From Desulfobulbaceae bacterium (GTDB lineage: Bacteria > Desulfobacterota > Desulfobulbia > Desulfobulbales > Desulfurivibrionaceae): a DNA stretch of 11,058 nt. Below, piece by piece: positions 7,685 to 11,058 of this stretch; positions within the stretch are counted from its first letter, which is position 1, and the number at the start of each line of letters is the position of its first letter. The notes beneath the pieces were generated by a model. The model ran no database searches and was not told the DNA's origin. It saw only the letters and a program-made list of their open reading frames with translations. Location of the stretch: assembly GCA_003557565.1 (NCBI GenBank), contig PWOG01000106.1, forward strand, positions 1-11,058, given 5' to 3'. The translations under genes and the position numbers were made by a program.

Positions 7685-8230
7685 CTAGTGCCAGGGCCCG
7701 AAGTAGGGATAACGATAGGGATACCAGGGGTCGTACCGCCAGGCAGGAGCGTAATAGTAAGGATCACGCACAGGCTCGACGCCGGGCCACAGATAATGAA
7801 CATCCACGTCCACCAGCACGTAAGGATAATCATAACTACCCACCGGCATAAGTTCTACTCCCCTGACCACCCCCCGCACCGTCAGTTCCCGGCCCGGGGC
7901 GAACACCTCCGGTTCAACAAAGCCCGGAAAGCGCGCCAGAAAACGTCCGTAACCGGCATCGGTGTCCCGGGGCCGGCCGTTGTGGCGCAGAGGCCGGGAC
8001 AAAACATGAACCAGGGTGTAATCCGCCAGGTTTTCGACCCCGGTGATAATACCACCCCAACGCACCGTGGCCCCCTCAAAACGATCGGGATCCTGGCGCA
8101 CTTCATTGGGCAGAGCCACCTCTTCCGGCGTTTCCCGGATCAACTCCGGAGCCTGGGTGGCGCAGCCGGCCAGCCAAAAGCCGGCCACCATCACCAGCAA
8201 CATGCTGCTCAATAATCCGATCGCCTTCAT
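7685..8230 (-). CDS. slp: Slp-family outer-membrane lipoprotein
   Basis: Slp proteins are outer-membrane lipoproteins induced in E. coli on starvation and acid stress; their molecular role is unclear. From ATG 8230 the protein has 181 aa. The signal MKAIGLLSSM...LAGC gives a lipobox with the acylated C23 and Ala at +2, predicting outer-membrane sorting. The start is chosen because GGGAGG (complement of 8238-8243) lies 7 bases upstream; an ATG five codons earlier overlaps that site. The Slp core follows: VRWGGIITGVEN (56-67), VLSRPL (77-82), YGRFLARFPGFVEPEVF (94-110), GRELTVRGVVRG (113-124) and YPYVLVDVDVHYLWP (135-149). The last 30 residues are dominated by Tyr, Trp and Pro, a common tail in this family. 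It faces the Yip1-like gene with a 38-bp gap and has its own promoter. Confidence 0.9.
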   Translation of the reverse strand: MKAIGLLSSMLLVMVAGFWLAGCATQAPELIRETPEEVALPNEVRQDPDRFEGATVRWGGIITGVENLADYTLVHVLSRPLRHNGRPRDTDAGYGRFLARFPGFVEPEVFAPGRELTVRGVVRGVELMPVGSYDYPYVLVDVDVHYLWPGVEPVRDPYYYAPAWRYDPWYPYRYPYFGPWH

Positions 8231-8323
8231 AGGACAACCTCCCATTCTGCGGATACAACGCGCCTGCGCACCGGTGACGTCCCGTGTCGTCTTCGGTTTA
8301 CCGGATACATGTGGTGTTGTTTC

Positions 8324-8352
8324 ATTGTCGTAAGTGCGCCGCAGGCTGTCAA
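8324..8352 (-). promoter_or_regulatory. Predicted sigma-70 promoter of slp
   Basis: On the - strand, a perfect -35 TTGACA (complement of 8347-8352) and a -10 GACAAT (complement of 8324-8329) are 17 bp apart. Transcription would start near 8317, giving a leader of about 87 nt. The -35 lies at the edge of the repeat-bearing stretch 8347-8450, which may come from a mobile-element end. Confidence 0.6.
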
Positions 8353-8369
8353 CTTCTAAAAAATTGAGT

Positions 8370-8418
8370 GTAAGCTATCAAGGGGCACCGCATCTTGCAG
8401 CACCCCGTGACCACTTAC
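8370..8418 (-). repeat. 49-nt imperfect hairpin with strand-specific G:U pairs (copy B)
   Basis: The two arms, 8370-8392 and 8396-8418, are symmetric about 8394. As - strand RNA, 21 of 23 arm positions pair: sixteen Watson-Crick and five G:U. All five wobbles would be C-A mismatches on the + strand, so the fold is good only in the - orientation. Six bases after the hairpin on that strand comes a T6 run (complement of 8358-8363). This resembles an intrinsic terminator or a structured RNA on the - strand, or a single-stranded DNA hairpin of a REP or transposon end. It shares a 15-base identity with 1206-1220. No gene on the - strand lies upstream to need a terminator. Confidence 0.6.
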
Positions 8419-8445
8419 TTCCGGTTGACCCCTGTGATCGGTTAC
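8407..8445 (+). repeat. Two direct GTGAYC..TTAC repeats, possible IS21-like end remnant
   Basis: GTGACCACTTAC (8407-8418) and GTGATCGGTTAC (8434-8445) agree at 9 of 12 bases, start 27 bp apart, and are separated by TTCCGGTTGACCCC-like sequence. A third related unit lies inverted at 8370-8381 and a fourth at 1222-1232. From memory, arrays of GTGATC-type repeats occur at the ends of some IS21-family insertion sequences. No transposase gene is present, so if this is an IS end it is a relic. Confidence 0.4.
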
Positions 8446-8531
8446 CCTGGAATGGGCTTGGAAAAATTTTCTTTTTGAATTAGCGTATAAAAAACACAAC
8501 AAGGCCGTCCGTTTAAGCAAGCTGGTTGTAT

Positions 8532-9506
8532 ATGATGAAAAACCTTTTAATCCTTATCTTTATCTGCTTTTCGCTAATCCAGGTTTCCTGTTCCAACAAC
8601 CTGGTGGTCAATGACACCACCATTACTTTTGCAGGCATTGACGAAGGCAGAGAGATTCTTACCGCGCCAGATGAATTTGTGCGCAATTTGAGCCCGTTCG
8701 ATCGGGCCGCCAGGCTGAAGACGGATAACAGCGTCTCCCAGGAGGAGTTCCTGGCCTTTGTCGGCAAAAGTGTCCGCCAATGGAAACGAAAGGAAAAACA
8801 GCAGATTGTGGCCGCCCTGGAAGGAGTTCAGGAAAATCTTGATAATCTGTCTTTGCCCCTTCCGGAACAGGTTCTCCTGGTCAAGACCACCGGGGATGAA
8901 GAAGGTGGAGTCGCATATACCCGAGCCAACGCCATTGTCCTGCCCGAGCACTATCTGTCCTGGCCGGTGGAGAAGTTACAGAAGACCATCAGCCATGAGC
9001 TTTTCCATATCATAACCCGCACCAACCCCGACCTTCGGGAAAAATTATACGCCGCCATCGGCTTTGAAAAGTGCCGGGAGATCGACCTGCCCGAGGAACT
9101 GAAATTACGAAAAATCACCAACCCCGACGCTCCAAAAAGCAAGCATTACATCCGCATTCGGGCCGAAGGCGAAGAACACTGGGCCATTCCCGTTATTTTT
9201 TCCCGGGCCGAGAACTACGACATGGCACAGGGCGGGGTTTTTTTCAGCTATCTGAAATTTCGATTTCTCCTGGTTGACCTCGACGATGACACCTCAACCT
9301 GTCAACCGTTGTATGATGACCGGACACCGCGGCTTGTCAGGATGCGGGATATCTTCGGTTTTTTCGAGCAAACGGGAATAAACACCGAATATATCATTCA
9401 TCCCGAGGAGATCCTGGCCAGCAACTTCGCTCTCCTGGTCCTGCAGGAGCAAGACCTGCCCTCGCCGGAGGTGGTCAACCAGATGCAAAATATATTCAAA
9501 CAGTGA
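8532..9506 (+). CDS. Predicted lipoprotein with HExxH zinc-metallopeptidase motif, family not recognised
   Basis: From ATG 8532 the protein has 324 aa. It begins MMKNLLILIFICFSLIQVSC, a signal ending at C20; the lipobox is imperfect (Gln at -3), but Ser at +2 would suit an outer-membrane lipoprotein. HELFH (155-159) in KTISHELFHIITR is a classic HExxH helix giving two zinc-binding His and a catalytic Glu. Near the end, IIHPEEILASNFALL (about 288-302) resembles the third-ligand helix of gluzincins, with E293 the candidate ligand. The rest matches no family I know. Codon use is visibly richer in A/T (AAA, AAT, ATT) than in the neighbours, suggesting transfer or weak adaptation. The ribosome-binding site is poor; TTG 8526 and ATG 8535 are other possible starts. 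A TATAAA at 8486-8491 may be its -10 element, without a good -35. It stands alone between slp and the riboswitch. Confidence 0.65.
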   Translation: MMKNLLILIFICFSLIQVSCSNNLVVNDTTITFAGIDEGREILTAPDEFVRNLSPFDRAARLKTDNSVSQEEFLAFVGKSVRQWKRKEKQQIVAALEGVQENLDNLSLPLPEQVLLVKTTGDEEGGVAYTRANAIVLPEHYLSWPVEKLQKTISHELFHIITRTNPDLREKLYAAIGFEKCREIDLPEELKLRKITNPDAPKSKHYIRIRAEGEEHWAIPVIFSRAENYDMAQGGVFFSYLKFRFLLVDLDDDTSTCQPLYDDRTPRLVRMRDIFGFFEQTGINTEYIIHPEEILASNFALLVLQEQDLPSPEVVNQMQNIFKQ

Positions 9507-9535
9507 CATAAAGTAACATTTTTTCGGCAAACATC

Positions 9536-9563
9536 TTGACTTGGCCTGAAATTTACGTAACTC
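9536..9563 (+). promoter_or_regulatory. Possible promoter of the cobalamin riboswitch-cbiK unit
   Basis: TTGACT (9536-9541) is a strong -35, followed after 16 bp by TAACTC (9558-9563), a weak -10. Transcription from here would begin near 9570, just before helix P1 of the riboswitch at 9580, which is where it is needed. The -10 is poor, so this is a positional argument. Confidence 0.4.
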
Positions 9564-9579
9564 TTGCATGATCATAAAA

Positions 9580-9749
9580 ATTATCCAGGTGCTCGCTTGA
9601 GCTTAATAGGGAATCCCGTGTGAATCGGGAACGGGCCCGCCGCTGTAACCGGGGACGAAAGCCGCAGATGATGTCACTGTCTCGCTGTTTGGGATGGGAA
9701 GACGCGGCCGGTAGGAGGAACCGGAAGTCAGAAGACCTGCCTGGATAAT
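9580..9749 (+). promoter_or_regulatory. Cobalamin (adenosylcobalamin) riboswitch
   Basis: This RNA aptamer binds B12 and switches off the downstream gene. Helix P1 is a perfect 10 bp: ATTATCCAGG (9580-9589) with CCTGGATAAT (9740-9749). The conserved core is complete and in order: GGGAAtCCcGTGtgAATC (from 9609), GCCCGCCGCTGTAA (9635-9648), GGACGAAAGCC, the TCACTGT segment (9674-9680), GGGAAGACGCGGCCG (9696-9710) and the B12 box AGTCAGAAGACCTGCC (9726-9741). It sits in front of an intrinsic terminator and cbiK, a cobalamin synthesis gene, so feedback repression by transcription termination is expected. Between aptamer and terminator, 9754-9779 can form a small stem (GCCACCCC with GGGGTaGGC); the antiterminator pairing was not resolved by eye. 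Confidence 0.97.
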
Positions 9750-9805
9750 CGGCGCCACCCCCGTGGAAAAGGGGTAGGCAACAGATCGCGTGGAAAACAG
9801 GGACT

Positions 9806-9838
9806 CCCGGATCGATAATTTATCGGTCCGGGTTTTTT
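9806..9838 (+). terminator. Intrinsic terminator of the cobalamin riboswitch
   Basis: CCCGGATCGATA pairs with TATCGGTCCGGG in a 12-bp stem (one G:U) with a 3-base loop ATT, followed at once by T6 (9833-9838). It lies 56 nt after the aptamer and 37 nt before the cbiK start, the position of an expression platform. With B12 bound, transcription should stop here. Confidence 0.93.
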
Positions 9839-9875
9839 ATTCCCCCGGCACCGAGCAATTGTTTTCGGAGGAATA

Positions 9876-10946
9876 ATGATGAGCTGTCCTGCAACCCTCA
9901 GTCAACCCCAAACCGCAAGCCCTGCCCCCGCTGTCACCGGCCGCAAACGGCCGGCATGCCGGCCGGCGCTCCCGGCCCTGCTGGCCGCCCTGGCCCTGCT
10001 GTTCACCCTGGTTGCCGCACCCCCGGCTCATGCCAAGGTCAACGTGCCGTCGGAAGAGACGGCCATCGTGCTGGCCGTCTTCGGCACCAGTTTCCCCGAG
10101 GCCCTGCCAGGGATTCTCACCATTTACGACGAGGTCCGGGCGGCCTACCCCGAAACTCCGGTCAGGCTTGCCTTCACCTCCAACATCATCCGCCGGATCT
10201 GGCACTCCCGCCAGGATGAACAGGAGTTCCTGGCGGCCCACCCGGAGATTCCCCGGGAAATTTTGGCGGTCAAGGCGCCGTTGGCCACCATCGCCGACCT
10301 GGTGGACGAGGACTACGGGCACATCGTGGTCCAGCCCACCCATATCGCCGCCGGCGAGGAGTTCAACGATCTGGCCGCACTGGTTCGCGCCCTTAACTCC
10401 ATCACCACTATCAAGGAACGCAACCGGCCATTCCAGCAGATCATCCTGGGCCGCCCTGCCCTGGGCCAGCCGGGAATCAAATTCCCTTACCGCCGGGATC
10501 TGGAGCGGGTCGCCGCCCTCATGGCCGCGGATGTCGAGCAGGCCCGGCAAAACAACAGCGCCCTGGTGTATATGGCCCACGGCAACCGCACCTTTTCCAC
10601 CGGCGTCTTTTTTGAACTGGAACACCTGATGCGGCAACGCTACCCCGAGATCCCCATCTATTTCACCATGGCCACCGGTTTTCCCGGCATGGAGCACACC
10701 GCCCAACGCCTGGCGGCCGACGGGGTCGACCGTGCCCTGCTGGTGCCCTTCATGACCGTGGCCGGCGATCATGCCCGCAACGACATGGCCGGGGATGATG
10801 ACGACTCCCTGCAATCCCTGCTACGGTCCCGGGGCATCAAGCCCACCGCCAAACTCGAGGGCCTGGGCGAAAGAAAAGATTTTGCCCGGATCTTTGTGGA
10901 AAACATCCGGGATACGGCCGCGGAAGCGGGGATTGACCTGCAATAG
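9876..10946 (+). CDS. cbiK: Exported CbiK-type sirohydrochlorin cobaltochelatase
   Basis: CbiK inserts Co2+ into sirohydrochlorin, the entry step of the anaerobic (early-cobalt) B12 pathway. The 356-aa protein has family motifs IVLAVFGTSFPEALPGI (64-80), IVVQPTHIAAGEEFNDL (150-166) with candidate catalytic His 156, and YMAHGNRTFSTG (232-243) with His 235; PFMTVAGDHARNDMAG is at 291-306. Unlike cytosolic CbiK it starts with about 53 extra residues: a basic stretch RKRPACRP, a hydrophobic core LPALLAALALLFTLVAA and a cleavage site AHA/K (53/54). This predicts export, as for the periplasmic CbiK-P described in Desulfovibrio vulgaris, which from memory binds heme through a His; H110 (RIWHSR) is a candidate here. 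ATG 9876 or 9879 can serve as start, both behind CGGAGGA. The gene is under a cobalamin riboswitch; it may be the first of an operon, but only noncoding sequence follows to the window end. Confidence 0.93.
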   Translation: MMSCPATLSQPQTASPAPAVTGRKRPACRPALPALLAALALLFTLVAAPPAHAKVNVPSEETAIVLAVFGTSFPEALPGILTIYDEVRAAYPETPVRLAFTSNIIRRIWHSRQDEQEFLAAHPEIPREILAVKAPLATIADLVDEDYGHIVVQPTHIAAGEEFNDLAALVRALNSITTIKERNRPFQQIILGRPALGQPGIKFPYRRDLERVAALMAADVEQARQNNSALVYMAHGNRTFSTGVFFELEHLMRQRYPEIPIYFTMATGFPGMEHTAQRLAADGVDRALLVPFMTVAGDHARNDMAGDDDDSLQSLLRSRGIKPTAKLEGLGERKDFARIFVENIRDTAAEAGIDLQ

Positions 10947-10992
10947 CAACTGTCCGGCAGTACCGCCCAAAAAGGAAAAAATTCGCGTGGCC

Positions 10993-11017
10993 GGGGACAG
11001 GTTGCAAGTCTGTCCCC
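10993..11017. repeat. REP-like palindrome GGGGACAG...CTGTCCCC
   Basis: GGGGACAG (10993-11000) and CTGTCCCC (11010-11017) form a perfect 8-bp inverted repeat around GTTGCAAGT, itself containing the palindrome TTGCAA. From memory, repeats with this GGGGACAG/CTGTCCCC core are widespread in Proteobacteria and often accompany REP-associated tyrosine transposases (RAYTs). It lies 46 bp after cbiK. It has no T-run, so it is not a normal terminator. No gene is seen from 10947 to 11058. Confidence 0.6.
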
Positions 11018-11058
11018 ATCATTGCGGCTTGTCAGAGTGGAAAATATTTTGCCCAACA

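Noticed and set aside
7659..7696. A terminator hairpin between the Yip1-like gene and slp (CCCTGG/CCAGGG)
   Set aside because: The 9-bp stem includes two wobbles, has a 20-nt loop and no T-run on either strand, and one arm lies inside slp coding sequence.
8347..9541. A complete transposon with TGTCAA (8347) and TTGAC (9536) as its two ends
   Set aside because: The inverted similarity is limited to about five bases, no transposase lies between, and the right-hand TTGACT is better explained as a promoter -35.

Overview
The window looks like chromosomal DNA of a GC-rich, Gram-negative anaerobe, most likely a Desulfobacterota (Desulfobulbales-like) bacterium. This is inferred from a class III (oxygen-sensitive) ribonucleotide reductase, an exported CbiK-type cobaltochelatase of the kind known from sulfate reducers, TonB/ExbD and Slp-type outer-membrane lipoproteins. 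No 16S or other marker is present, so the taxon is a judgement.

Layout: (1) 1-4039, + strand: the end of exbD (with an in-frame TAA), tonB, then btuF-btuC-btuD, a corrinoid uptake module in which TonB energises the outer membrane and BtuFCD carries the ligand from periplasm to cytoplasm. (2) 4040-7646, + strand: an intergenic stretch with palindromes, a promoter overlapped by two NrdR boxes, then nrdD-nrdG-(Yip1-like membrane protein), with overlapping or abutting ends. (3) 7685-8531: a convergent slp lipoprotein gene on the - strand and its promoter. Upstream of the promoter is a 49-nt imperfect hairpin and GTGAYC-type repeats that resemble a relic of a mobile-element end. (4) 8532-9506: an A/T-richer gene for a predicted lipoprotein with an HExxH zinc-protease motif, family not recognised. 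(5) 9536-10946: promoter, complete cobalamin riboswitch, intrinsic terminator and a signal-peptide-bearing cbiK. (6) 10947-11058: a palindromic REP-like element, no gene seen.

How it fits together: both ends concern vitamin B12, with uptake (TonB/BtuFCD) on the left and cobalt insertion for de novo synthesis under direct B12 feedback on the right. The anaerobic RNR operon between them does not itself need B12 and is controlled by NrdR. No wholly new system is evident. The observations most worth following are the nonsense codon in exbD, the strand-asymmetric hairpin upstream of slp and its partial copy before btuF, the HExxH lipoprotein, and the B12-repressed exported cobaltochelatase. No gene-free stretch over 300 bases is unexplained: the longest, 9507-9875, holds the riboswitch, terminator and promoter.
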